Shown: positions 1 through 10,847 of the stretch, in pieces
Numbering within the stretch: position 1 is the stretch's first letter
Layout: each line of letters starts with the position of its first letter
NCBI RefSeq assembly: GCF_964204865.1
Contig: NC_135255.1
Span: 9,639,135 to 9,703,134 of the forward strand
Direction of reading: 5' to 3'
Source: Styela clava
Lineage: Eukaryota; Chordata; Ascidiacea; Stolidobranchia; Styelidae
DNA: 64,000 bases
Translations under genes and position numbers: made by a program
Notes under the pieces: model-generated
What the model saw: only the letters and a program-made list of their open reading frames with translations
Databases searched by the model: none
Told to the model about the DNA's origin: nothing

Positions 1-179
1 TGACTGATGTATTCAATTTTAATACGTAATTTTGCAATCTTGCGAACTCGTTATAGCCGATAGAAAAATCTTAATATCTGTTATAAAATCCGTGTAGTAC
101 AAATTTACTTCATACAATGAAAATACATATAAAGTAGGTTATATCAGTAAATCAAATACACATATTCACCCGCCTTCAC

Positions 180-1010
180 CGCCTCGAAATCCACGTCAAA
201 CCGTCGCAGCGGTAACACCACTTGTTGAAAGAGCCGATTTTTTTTAACGAAAAATGAATTTTCTGTTGTGCAAAGTAATCAATCCATGACCGGTACGGGC
301 ATATTTAAAATGTCTTGCTTTATTAATTTAATTGTCATCAATTTAAACTGTGGTTGTGTCGACAAAACAAGAGCCACTCTAAACCACCACGGCATTCCGC
401 GGGCATAAAAATGTGTGATAAACTGCCCGATTATATATTGTTTTGATCCGTATTTTTGCTTTTTTGCAAATTCCACAAATTGTGTACTTGTAACACTGAC
501 TCCTTTCAATCCCAATGCTGCCACTCCGATTATTTTTAAAGATAAAACGTTCTGAAAAATCCGTAATTCTGCTTTAAAATCTCACGGATAAATTTTATTT
601 CAGTACAATAAATTTTGTTCGAATGTACTTTATAGAAAATTTATCTTATACATCATCACAAACCGGGAAAAGTCGCGTTCTCAACCTTGTTTAATGTTAA
701 CACGAACATTTGCGACAACAATTTTAAAGTAATGGATAACGAGGTAAATCCCGCTCACAATTCATCGTGTTTCGATTCTAGTGACGATATGTTCTAAACG
801 CGGAGCGAACACAATGTATGCCATAGGCAGACGAAATTTTACGATTTTCAATGCCTAGAAAAGCGTTTTTAGACTGTCGCGGGCCTCAACAACACTTGTT
901 TACGGTTTTATTTTCAGTATTTAATATTGCCGCTTCTCAATCGAACAATTTAGGTCGTGGATTTATTCATTGATTTGTCTTTAGTTTAGAATCTCGCCGC
1001 CGATGAACGT
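180..1010. repeat. decayed hAT-related repeat, partial
   Basis: This stretch has no supportable gene. Scattered similarity links it to the interior of the hAT element at 41369-42714: a run around 270-300 resembles 41685-41720, a run around 400-480 resembles 41800-41870, and one around 920-980 (ending in a 'gccgcttctcaatc'-like stretch) resembles 42250-42290. No end or target-site duplication is visible, so this is an old internal fragment. The element may extend left of the window. Judged by eye only. Confidence 0.4.
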
Positions 1011-1188
1011 ATAATAAGTCTCACCGGATGCACAATTCCGTGCGAGTAACAAATAAAATATATAATTGTAATCGTGGTACAAATTTGTGATTTAGAGACA
1101 ATAAACGTCAACGTAAAGGCGTTTATGGCCTAAATACACGTCACAACGATGAAAACATTCGGCGGTTTTAGCAAAAGGCAATCGTACG

Positions 1189-1310
1189 TTGGCAAAAACA
1201 GCGTTTTTTCCCCGAGTCGAGGGCTGAATTACCATCAATAATTGCGTTTATTTGTCATCCAGGTCTGGGAGCCATTCACAAATTAACAAAAACTGCAAAT
1301 TACATTTCGA
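1189..1310 (+). pseudogene. inverted fragment of fibrinogen-domain exon 5
   Basis: The plus strand here matches the minus strand at about 7409-7535, which is exon 5 of the ficolin-like gene plus its upstream intron. Shared landmarks are the 'ggcaaaaacagcg' run, the polypyrimidine/acceptor segment ending in 'caggtctgg', and a start that reads G-L-x-x-I-H-K-L-T-x-T-A-N-Y-I. The match stops before the conserved D-W-x-G part of the exon. It keeps intron sequence, so it arose by DNA-level duplication and inversion, not from an mRNA. Not expected to code. Confidence 0.7.
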
Positions 1311-2206
1311 AAATTCAACAATTCAACAGCGTTGTGACAAAGGCGCTTCTTATTTCCTATTGTTCTCTACCGCTGAAAAATCAGCTTTTACATCGGGCGG
1401 GTATTCAAGCACCGGCCCTTATTCATTAATATGTCCTGTTTACACGGGCGGCTATTCAAACGGGCCCCCTAATCAATATCGGGCGTTGAAACGAGCATAG
1501 TTATGTCAACATTCACAGTTTATTGACTAAAATCTGGGAGGGAATCCATAGGAGAGTCGCACGCGAATGGCGGAAGTTGACCTCAGTCGCCTTGTATAAC
1601 CCAAATATGGCATCTCTATATTGTTACCATTCTCGAGAAATACCCTAAAATCCCCGGGGCGTGACTGTGGAGAAAAAGAATTATTTCCCCCCAAAATTAA
1701 ATTATAACCTTTGCCCAACCGTTTCAATGTCTTCAAATTCCGAATGAAGCCTCTCTGAGGCCTGCACTAATAGTCCGGCAGATGAGGGACCTTTTTGGGT
1801 CCAACCTTGTTTTCAGACATAAAGTTTTTTTTATGTGTGATTATTCATCTTGGGGTTATTGCCCATCATTTCTACATGGGTGTGGAGTTTGCAACCTTGA
1901 GCAATTATTTTTACGGCTTGATATTTGTATTAGTGTTTTTCATCAAATCTCTGTACCATAATGGCGCACAACCTGAAACCTATCCTGTTACAATACTATG
2001 TTCAGGTTGTGCGCCATCTTGGTGCACAAATTACGGAAGCACCAAATTTACTAGGAAATAAAAATCAATAACTTTTAGGTATTTTTTGAACCCAGCTTTG
2101 GGTCGCGACCCATATATATGGAAATACTGTTGAAACATACGCGTAAAATAAAGAGTACTATTTCAAAATACCCGCTTTTGTTGCAATTAACAATACAAGC
2201 CTGCTA

Positions 2207-3774
2207 ATGCAGTCGGCAGTGGTTCAAGTGGATATACACCCCGTGGAAAACAGTCAATTATTTGCTAGCAAGGATTGTTATGCAGCGATTGATGATCACG
2301 ACGATGCAGTGAAAGATAATGCTATCACGAGAACAAGAATGAGAAAATTGCTACATGTCATAGTATATCCCTGGGAAAGAATGTAGTTCATTCTTATGCT
2401 CCATGCCAATGCTTTTCAAACTACCAAAGACTTTCAACACTTTTGCTTCTTCTCTTCTATAAAAATACATTGTTATTATATATTCTCATTTCCATCTGTT
2501 TGTTCGTGCTCCCAGATAACCGATCAGTGGCCTCCAAGGAGGCCGTGGTCCCCTCTTTAGGAAACCCTGTCATAAACTATGAGAGGCTACCGTGCTTCTC
2601 TTGCCTGTTGTCATGCTGTCCCTCGAATTCAGCTACAACAAAAAAATTCACGAAAACGGGTTTTAGATTTTATGATTTCATTATCATTCTCGACAATGAA
2701 TGATATATATACGGTGAATTAATTGTGGTTGTTGGGGATGTTTCAAAAAAAAAGGTTGAATGGAAAAATGATTTGACGAAATGTCAAGGTTTGAAAGAAG
2801 TGGAAAAAATACTCCCATGTGTTCTTCATTTGATAACCACGCCACAGAACTTCTCCGATATATATACGCAGCAATTGCGAGAGGCAGAAATGCCAAGGTG
2901 GGATTTCATCGCATTGCAAACTAATATTAGCGATTCTCAGATATATTCGCGCATTCCCATCTGAACAGCGTGGAAAAGATTATACCTATCTACACACTTG
3001 AAAAACTATGTCAGATGAGCGTCATATTATTGAATATCAGTAAAGGAATAGTGCAATGGGAAAAGACATATAAGGCGTAACTTTCAGTAATATGCATCAA
3101 ATAATCTTATTGGGGAATATATATTTAAAAACATTTCGTCACGCCAACCGCAGTCCGAAACTTTTTGTCTCTGGCTGAGCTTAGATACCAATTAGCACTC
3201 ATGTAAACTGGTAAGAGGCACGCGATGGAGCAGATGATATGAGTATCCCATCCCCCAGCTGTCATTTAGGTAGTTACTGCTGTTTTTATTGCAGATGATA
3301 CTGATTTTTTTGTATTTAAGATTTACTGGCATCACCGATTTAAGGATGTCAAGTGATGGATATAAATAAACCATTTGAAAACCAACACGCAGAATTACAA
3401 AACTTACTTCCAACACGCGGTTTGAATGAGTGAAAAGCTGAAACTAGTATTCTTTAAAACAGCATACAAATTCTATGGAATGAAATCATACACAAAAGCT
3501 CGTCAAAAACCTATAGCTCAATAAACAAGTGGAATTTGATGCTTGTTCGCAAAAATGTGCGCGTTACTACGTACAACCCAAGCACGCAGGAAAATGTGTG
3601 TGATGTACTAGTGATCAAAATGTTTGACTCAACTATTTTGGCATAACAGGTGCACATCTCGGTTTCGCATATGCATACTTCTATCCCCACAAGGATATCT
3701 TAATTTGGCCAAAGTCAATGATAAACCTGAAAGGTTACGGTTCTTCCAAAAGAAAACACGTTACACATCGTTAG
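2207..3774 (+). other. possible captured exons inside the Harbinger-like element
   Basis: Three plus-strand segments look more like coding sequence than the surrounding repeat, but no family is recognised. One is 2207-2386, an ATG-initiated 59-residue frame with acidic and polar composition. A second is about 2725-2964, 79 codons, including D-L-T-K-C-Q-G-L-K-E-V-E-K. The third is 3649-3774, which follows an acceptor-like 'ataacag', reads G-A-H-L-G-F-A-Y-A-Y-F-Y-P-H-K-D and ends in a stop. They could be remnants of the element's own gene or host exons picked up between the inverted ends. Splicing between them is not established. Confidence 0.25.
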
Positions 3775-4154
3775 ATACCAGTGGATGGTTTTATATGGCC
3801 TTGTTCGGAGTAAAAGACGAGGTCGAATATTCCAATCCATTTCAACTAATAAAATATTTCCGAAGTCCCTAAGATTTGAGCAGGAAAAGGAAATGCCCGC
3901 AGCAACACAAATGTAGTTTGACGAGCGCAAAAGAAAGTGGCTAAATGCTGTCGATGGATCTTGGCTTATATTAGTGAAATAAACTATCATTTATTCTACT
4001 AAAATTGAATTTCTGACATTGTAAGGAGATGCAATGTTACTATGTATTCAAAACTAACCCATGTAATTATAAAATAATTGTTTTTAACGAAAATGTGCTC
4101 CCGAAGTATTCGTCCCAAGATGGCGCACAACCTGAACATTGCATGTGTACCAGG

Positions 4155-5046
4155 CAGGGTTGCCAGACCCCAGCGATCAAAAAAAGCCAAATCAAGACAT
4201 AAAAAAAGCCAGAAAAAGCCAACAATTTTACTAAGTACAAAAGCCCCATGATTTGTCAGATTTTAAGCCCTTGGCAACGTACTGATGATGATGTAGAGCC
4301 ATCAGTTCATTCAGTGAGGCACACGAATTAAAAGTAAAGTTCCTATAGAACTGAAGAAAGTAAAATAAATATCAAACGGACAGCATTATTTTACCATTCT
4401 GTCAGGATGTAATATACCTACATGTTTCTACCCAAAATTGTGATATACCTCAAAAAATTCTTCCTATATCGTAATTTACGATTGAAAATTTTTTCACTTT
4501 TAAAATTTATAAACCATCAATTTTATTGAAAAATTATTTAACCCCCTGCCGCTCACAGGTGGACCACTGATATCTAATTCAGTAATTTTAGCGTAGTTAA
4601 TCACATCGTTACTGCAATTGCAGAATTAAACTAAAGCTCACATAAACCATATCAGGCATAATGAAAATTAAGTTACACAACTATTTTATTTTTTGGAAAC
4701 AGAACGTAAAACTGACAAATAACACGCAACACTATAAAAACGAGGCAATGTTTACAACCCTGCTTGAACATCTGTCTGAGCAGCTGCAGAAACTGCAATT
4801 ATTTCTTATTGCGTATGGTTAAGAGTTAATGTAACAAACAAGGAAATCGATGCTCCAGGAAATCCTAATGTTAATTAAGTAGCTAATAAGTACAAGTAAT
4901 AGACTATTGTTCAGTAGACACTAGAATAGACTTGAAAAAAGCCAAAAAAACGCCAAAAAGCCAAACGGAAATTCTGACGCCAAACGCGTTTGAAAAAAGC
5001 CAAAAATGGCAAATTTGGCGTTAAAAAAGCCAATATGGCAACCCTG
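4155..5046. mobile_element. nested hAT-type element, 892 bp
   Basis: Terminal inverted repeats CAGGGTTGCCA / TGGCAACCCTG are bounded by a perfect 8-bp duplication GTACCAGG at 4147-4154 and 5047-5054. This is diagnostic of a hAT insertion. It has no intact transposase frame, and long runs of 'aaaagcca' repeat near both ends. It sits inside the right arm of the Harbinger-like element, splitting a motif that is continuous in the left arm, so it is the younger of the two. Confidence 0.9.
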
Positions 5047-5869
5047 GTACCAGGTTAGGATTCAGGTTGTGCGTCATTTTGGTACAAATACTTTAAATCC
5101 ATTTAAAAAAAATTGCTCAACATTATATACTCCACACTCACCTGGGTATCATTATTTATGGCATCTACATTATATCTAAACAATAAAAAACAATAAAAAA
5201 AACTTTATGTCCCAAAACAATGTTAAAGCCCGATTCTGTCGGACTATAAGCCTACTGCAGAGTTACCGAGATGGCCAAAAAAATTTTTTTTTGGTAATTA
5301 AAAATGGGTATGCTATGTTATCGCTATCACTTTTGTCCAAGATTATGCTAATAATGCAGCGGTTTCCGGCATCATTATATTGCCTCGTGTAGGCGAAGAT
5401 GTTGTTTCCGTCTGTGGAAAAGAAGGCGGGATATTCAGGTAAGTCGTTACTTGGACGTCTTTCCGCACTCGATGTACGCCACTCTTGCATTGCTGGACTA
5501 TTCGATCTTGGAATTAATTTTCTTGATCATTTTACATATGAATCGTGTGTTTTTGGAAATTTTCTCTTGAATTTGAACAAAAATACACACAAAATGATTG
5601 CACCTGAACTAGTTTTCTGATACGGGTGCATAAATATTTCTTGCAAGTTACTGATCCAGTCCAACAATGCGTTGTTAGTTTTCGGAATCGTGCTTTAGTT
5701 CCCTCGTGCGAATATGATGTTCTTAACGGGTGTCTCAAAATTATCGTGTCCCACTTGAATAGATGCTTTCACTAGTCATCTGACCAAAGTACTATATCTA
5801 TCCCAACCCATAACATAGAAGGGGTCCCATTTCATATTCTCACATTATTTATTTGCCGCACAATATACA

Positions 5870-6740
5870 TTTGCAAACATTACGTCTGACGAATAATACA
5901 CAAAACTACCAAAAAAAAAGCATTATTTACAATTTACATTATAACCACGCTCGAATATCTGTCTGATCGAAAGAAGTGGCGGAACGACGGAATAAATTGT
6001 AATTGTTACGTCATTGTTAACTTATTGCTGAATTGTAATTATTATAAAAATAAACAAGGAAATCGATGCCAAGAAAACATACATTGTTCGTTTTATTGTT
6101 AACTTTGTTGCTGTTATCGTTTTTGCTGCTGTGAAAAATGCGCTTCTTCTGACTAATGGACAAACCAATTTCTAAGTTCACTACTCAAAAAATCGTCAGA
6201 AGGCTATTATTACCAATGCTTCAATTTTCGTCCGAGTCATATTAGACCATTTATTTTACTCAATCTTTTGCTGTTTCATTAGTTAGAAGGGAACATAAAG
6301 TTCGTTTCCGCGCAATACTTGCATGACTTATAAAATATGTTGGTTAATTTGTTTGAAGCTATTTTGTACATCACACAGAAACAGGTATTAGAGCTTTAGT
6401 AGCCAAAGGCAAAGTGACTGACATGTTTGCTTTGTTTGATAAAACTAGTTGTTATTTTGGAAATGTATTAGGATTGAATAACATACTGAGTCAATAAGGA
6501 CGATTCATAAATAAATTGAACACCCAGTTATGGCCGTCGTAAAGTATCTTGCTTGTGTTGGAATTGAGCAGTTGACGTGTGAAATTCTATAAAAGGCCAC
6601 GTATTCTATAGAATACTTAATAATAGAACTACAAAAAAGCTAAAAGTTAGGACTGACGCTAATTAGAACACGTAAGCAAATGAAAAGTTTTATACTGTAT
6701 TCAAGTAATCATGTTTATCTTGTATAAAGGTTGATGCGTT
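5870..6740. repeat. gene-free; decayed relative of the nested hAT interior
   Basis: No gene seen. Around 5910-6080 the sequence resembles 4720-4860 inside the nested hAT element: both carry 'tatctgtctga'-type and 'caaggaaatcgatgc' runs in the same order. The rest, to the 3' flank of the ficolin-like gene, shows nothing I recognise. Confidence 0.35.
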
Positions 6741-6746
6741 TTTATT
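6741..6746 (-). promoter_or_regulatory. candidate poly(A) signal of the ficolin-like gene
   Basis: AATAAA on the minus strand, 54 nt downstream of the stop codon. Confidence 0.5.
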
Positions 6747-6799
6747 ATACACATGTGGATTACTTCTAATTATCAAATGTCCATGATCTGAATGTCTCG

Positions 6800-8571
6800 T
6801 TATATCTTTGGTCGCAACTTCATGACGGTTTTTTTCATTGAGTAATGCCCGTTGTGGCGCCATTTTTCCCACTCTACTCCATTCTCAGGACCGCTATATG
6901 CTCCACCGACATGGTACTGCCCATTCAAATTGGAATAATCACAAGCTCTAAACCACCATCCGCCACCGTTATCTGAAGCGCAATTACCGGAATGTTGATC
7001 ATTGTCCTGATCCGGAGTTGAAAATTTGTTATCATTGTGGTACGACAAGCTGTCACCTGCTGTTCCCGAGAAACCACTGACAGACAGGCGATATTTTGTT
7101 TCAGCACTCCCAAGAGCGAAAGATCTGAAAAGCAAGCGTGAAGGATGTTTAAAAATAAAAAGTATTAAAACGGTGTGAAAATTTAATAAACATTTAATTG
7201 CCATTCTAAAAAAAAAACAATTCGCTAATCGCTAACGTACAAATAGAAGACAGGCATAGATCGATTGAACTGTCGTGTCTGAGATATTTGGCCGGCAACT
7301 TCTGGTTGGATTTATATTGGATATTTAAATCAGCAAGAAGTAATGGGAATGACTTAACTTACCCGTATTCGGCATATCTAGTTTGTCCGGCCCAGTCGGT
7401 CAACTCTATTTTTAAAATGTAATTTGCAGTTTGCGTTAATTTGTGAATGACTTCCAGACCTGGGTGACAAATAAACGCAATTAATGATGTTTATTCAGCT
7501 CTCGACTCGCGAAAACAACGCTGTTTTTGCCAATTTTATTATATCAATTGATATATATATAGGCTTACCATACGTCCCGATTTAGGCGGGACAGTCACGC
7601 TTTTCAATGTCTTGCCCCGGTGTCCCGATAGGTCAGCCAAATGTCCCGCTTTGGCGTTCAACCAGTCAGCATAATACACGAATAAAACCAAATAGAATGT
7701 TCTTGATTCTGCTGTTGCTGTGTAGCGTACCGTTAGCCTTCTTATTGGAAGTGGGTTTGGGTTTTGTTCGTTTCGTTTGCTACGTGTAAGCCCCGTACGC
7801 CAAAGGGGTGCTTAACGTTAACGTAAATTTATTTATACTTTTCGAACTGAAACGATATTCAGACAGACAGCGCATGAACTTTAGATTACAATATGGTCAA
7901 TGAAGACGCTCGGATGGTTTTGAATGTAGACCCCAGTGTAACACTTGAAGGTGCAAAAATCACAGCTATGATCTTTGGAGGCGTCCCGCTTCGAGATCAA
8001 AAAAATATGGTGACCCTATATATATATTATAGTTCCGAGATTTTGGAATCCGAAATTACAAGACAATGATATTAATTCAAAATGCAACTCTTGTTCCAAC
8101 TCTATATATAGCAAAATCGCTATATTCCGACCCAAATGTCCTTTTGTGTAAAACTATTTATTTTTCTGCAAACTATTTATTCTTTAGCTTTAAAATTAAT
8201 TTAAATCCTTTACCTAACCAGAATTCTCCATTTCTATTTCCAAATCCTGCTACATAGTCCGCCCAATTCCTATTAAAATCTACCGAACCGTCTTGTCTTC
8301 TTTGAATTACCTAAAAAATTGGTTGTTATTGAATTTTATCAGAATATTTTTATCTGAATTTATGTTGTAAATCAACGGGTTCCATGGTAGATCGAATCGT
8401 TTCGTAATATTTTCAAAGACTTTCACTCTCTCCAATCGATGAGGAGTAATTTTATAGATTTTATATATACATATAGTTTAAAACGTTCACTTCCACCGTT
8501 TTGGAAGTGTGAAGAGGAGTAATATGCTACTATACATTAGGTATCCAGCATTACGTTATCTACTACAATTA

Positions 8572-8621
<50 letters not shown>

Positions 8622-9452
8622 AATATGTACTCACCGTCCACTTGTTACCATCAGTGGAAATATCGCAATAAACTTCGTACTTGTTTATATCAGGAAAAAT
8701 ATCAAGAACTCCACCATTGTTGTTCCAAGTTTTTGCCTCTTCATTTGACACCTCGCTGCAGTCGTGGCGCAGGTGCTTGCCTAGCTCTGTTAAATTGTTG
8801 AATATATGTTTCATGTTATATATTTTTTCAAAAATCAGTTATATCAAAAAGCAGAATTTGTAAATAAAACTATAATTTGAAACATAAACAAACCATATTT
8901 GAATTCTTCCTTTGCAACTTTTCCATTTAGCAGTGCGTCATATTTTGATAATTTTGCATCAATTCGATCTTCTATCTCTGTTATGAAATATATTTATGTA
9001 AAAACTTGGCATCCAAAGAAGGTATATATTGGTTCGAACATTTACTCATATTCGAATTCAATAAAAATTTCGTTCTCGACTTCAGCAATCAACTACGTTA
9101 TAACTATAATTTAATGAATACCAAATAAACGCAAATTAAAATCGAGCCAAATTAAAATCAAATCATGTTTACGTGCGTTTGAAAATGACATAAAAGCACC
9201 TCGAAACTTTGTTTCTAACTTTTCTTCAATGGCAGTGTAGTTTACCGCAGCAGGTTCTCCTCGATCACCCTTTATGCCTTGTGGTCCTGCTTTTCCGACT
9301 CTTGGGGGTTGAAACGTAGGTTCTATTCCGTCTGGACTCTGGTGGAAGCAAAGCTGATTGACTTGTGAACAAAGTTCACCTGCTGTCCGACAAATATCAC
9401 CATTTACGAAAGCAAACACGCTGTATAGTACCGGTGCAAACCGCGGTAACAT
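6800..9452 (-). CDS. ficolin-like secreted lectin (short collagen stretch + fibrinogen C domain)
   Basis: Six exons join in frame: 9452-9200, 8977-8894, 8786-8635, 8310-8214, 7459-7363 and 7124-6800 (335 aa). Residues 1-20 are a signal peptide, and about five G-x-y triplets follow near residues 52-67. A helical-looking linker leads to a full fibrinogen-related domain of about 224 aa opening R-H-D-C-S-E-V. Landmarks include [26 protein letters not shown], the calcium-site-like F-S-T-P-D-Q-D-N-D, the N-C-A...G-G-W-W-F-R-A-C...S-N-L-N-G core, and a C-terminal M-K-L-R-P. Collagen plus this domain is the ficolin plan (known of the family: secreted, sugar or acetyl-group binding, complement lectin pathway). 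The collagen part is much shorter than in vertebrate ficolins, so oligomer assembly may differ. Ligand specificity cannot be read from sequence. A TA-flanked MITE lies in intron 4. Confidence 0.93.
7562..8016. mobile_element. MITE with TA target duplication in intron 4 of the ficolin-like gene
   Basis: Imperfect inverted ends GGCTTACCATACGTCCCG and CGGGACGCCTCC...ATGGTGACCC are flanked by TA. A second, 5'-truncated relative lies at about 21318-21463 and shares 'caatatggtcaatgaagacg' and the right end 'aatatggtaaccct'. TA flanks suggest Tc1/mariner-type mobilisation. No intact transposase. Confidence 0.55.
8572..8618. repeat. (TA)n microsatellite
   Basis: Uninterrupted alternating TA just downstream of the exon 3 donor of the ficolin-like gene (intron 3). 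Confidence 0.95.
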
Positions 9453-10674
9453 CTTGACATAGGTGCTTCTGTAGATATATTTGTCCTCACTTGAAAATAA
9501 TACGCTTGATTAAAAAAATAGATTATGTGAAGATAGCGAATTGATCATTAATTTTTGAGTAAGCGAGATCTAATCATCAAATAGCCTACAAATTCCTATC
9601 AAACACAGTGAAAATTTACGCTTAACATGAACATTATTTTGTGAAGTTATCACACCTTGATTCCGAACAAGTCTCTAAATATACAGTCACTACAATTCTG
9701 ATATTGATAACTGCACCCTTGAATTTCAAAAATGTTGACCTTTCTTTGATGATGTTTTGCTACTTTTGCGAATAAAATGACGTTTGCGATTTCAGGTGCA
9801 ATTAAATATTTGCCAACTTCGATGAATTGATATTGCTTCCTTGATAGCTCTTGTCAGCAAGAACTTTTGTTTTCAACAATATATATAGTCCTAAATATAG
9901 TTTGATAAGAATGACAAAAAATGGTTTTCGGTGACTGACTAGAAGTTTTGTGCGTCGGAATGAAAATATGGAACTTTTTGGAATTCTTGCAACATTTATT
10001 TTTGCAAATTTTAACTACCGAATGCTTTAAATCTGCATGACTAAGAACTTACAGAATATACACAATCTTCATGACGCAGCATAAAGCACTTCGCCTAAAG
10101 TTCGTTTTGGCAATTTGATAAATTGTACAAATATATATATATTGGTATGTTGCGAATGATACAATTATATATAGATATTGACCTGCAAAGTTCTGAAAAT
10201 TACGAGTTGTAAGTGGGTATAATATTACGGACTGATCACCTCTCAAATGGCAGTTACATTCATAGCTTATTGATCAAAACCTGTTTCATTGAATCCAGTG
10301 GAAGTCGCACCTACGGCGCGACCCCCAAGCGGAAATGTAGGGGAAAGATTCGAATGAAATACAAAGTGTACGCTCGTTAGGGGTAGATAAATGCATGCGA
10401 ATCGTTGCACAAAAAATGGCGGAAATTGACCTCGGTTCCCTTGTATAACTCGAATATGACATCTCTACCTGGTACCATTCTCGAGATATGACCTAAGTTT
10501 ACAGGACCTTGACTGAGGAGAAAAAATATTCTTTTCCCAACCATTTCAATTTTACATGAGATATGCACTAAGCCGACTGGAGGGGTCCAAAATTTTTTTT
10601 TGTTCGAAATGAATATGTTATCGCTTTCGCTCTGACTTTGTCTAAGATGATGAACACTTGCTAATTTACACAAC
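9453..10674. other. intergenic between ficolin-like and MuRF genes
   Basis: No gene seen. Both neighbours are on the minus strand, so this holds the upstream region of the ficolin-like gene and the 3' flank of MuRF. The part from about 10257 is shared with the decayed duplicate at 1509-1770. Confidence 0.6.
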
Positions 10675-10680
10675 TTTATT
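10675..10680 (-). promoter_or_regulatory. candidate poly(A) signal of the MuRF gene
   Basis: AATAAA on the minus strand, 168 nt past the stop of the last MuRF exon. Confidence 0.45.
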
Positions 10681-10847
10681 CTCAATATAAAGAAAACATC
10701 AAAATTACAAAGAAACGAAATAAAAATCAGACACTTCCTTCTGTACATAAATTATATAGTTAATTAGGCACTCGAGAGTCGACACACAATGACTTGGCTT
10801 ATTTTAGGCTCTGGGCAATTAAAATTACAGTTCCGTAAGGGCACAAC

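Larger units (their letters stand above)
1771..5246. mobile_element. PIF/Harbinger-like DNA transposon with long inverted ends
   Basis: The element begins TAGTCCGGCAGA and ends TCTGTCGGACTA, and is flanked by the 3-bp duplication TAA at 1768-1770 and 5247-5249. TAA/TTA duplications are the hallmark of PIF/Harbinger. The inverted similarity runs about 290 bp inward on both sides, through the 'gacataaagtttttttt' stretch and the 'ggcgcacaacctgaa' motif at about 1963-2020 and 4110-5090. The uninterrupted paralogous locus near 10565 has a single TAA at the corresponding place. No DDE transposase or Myb-like protein is recognisable, so it is probably non-autonomous. A hAT element is nested in the right arm. 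Confidence 0.65.
1509..5900 (-). pseudogene. decayed duplicate of MuRF last exon, split by a transposon
   Basis: Two blocks, 1509-1770 and 5247-5900, are together colinear with 10257-11550, the last coding exon, 3' flank and preceding intron of the MuRF/TRIM gene. The exon-like part (about 5263-5565, minus) still reads a stretch like [12 protein letters not shown] but is then frameshifted and shortened relative to the intact copy. The intron sequence upstream of the exon is also duplicated ('gtgtgtatttttgttcaaat'), so this is a segmental duplicate and not a retrocopy. The gap between the blocks is exactly the Harbinger-like element at 1771-5246. Confidence 0.65.
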
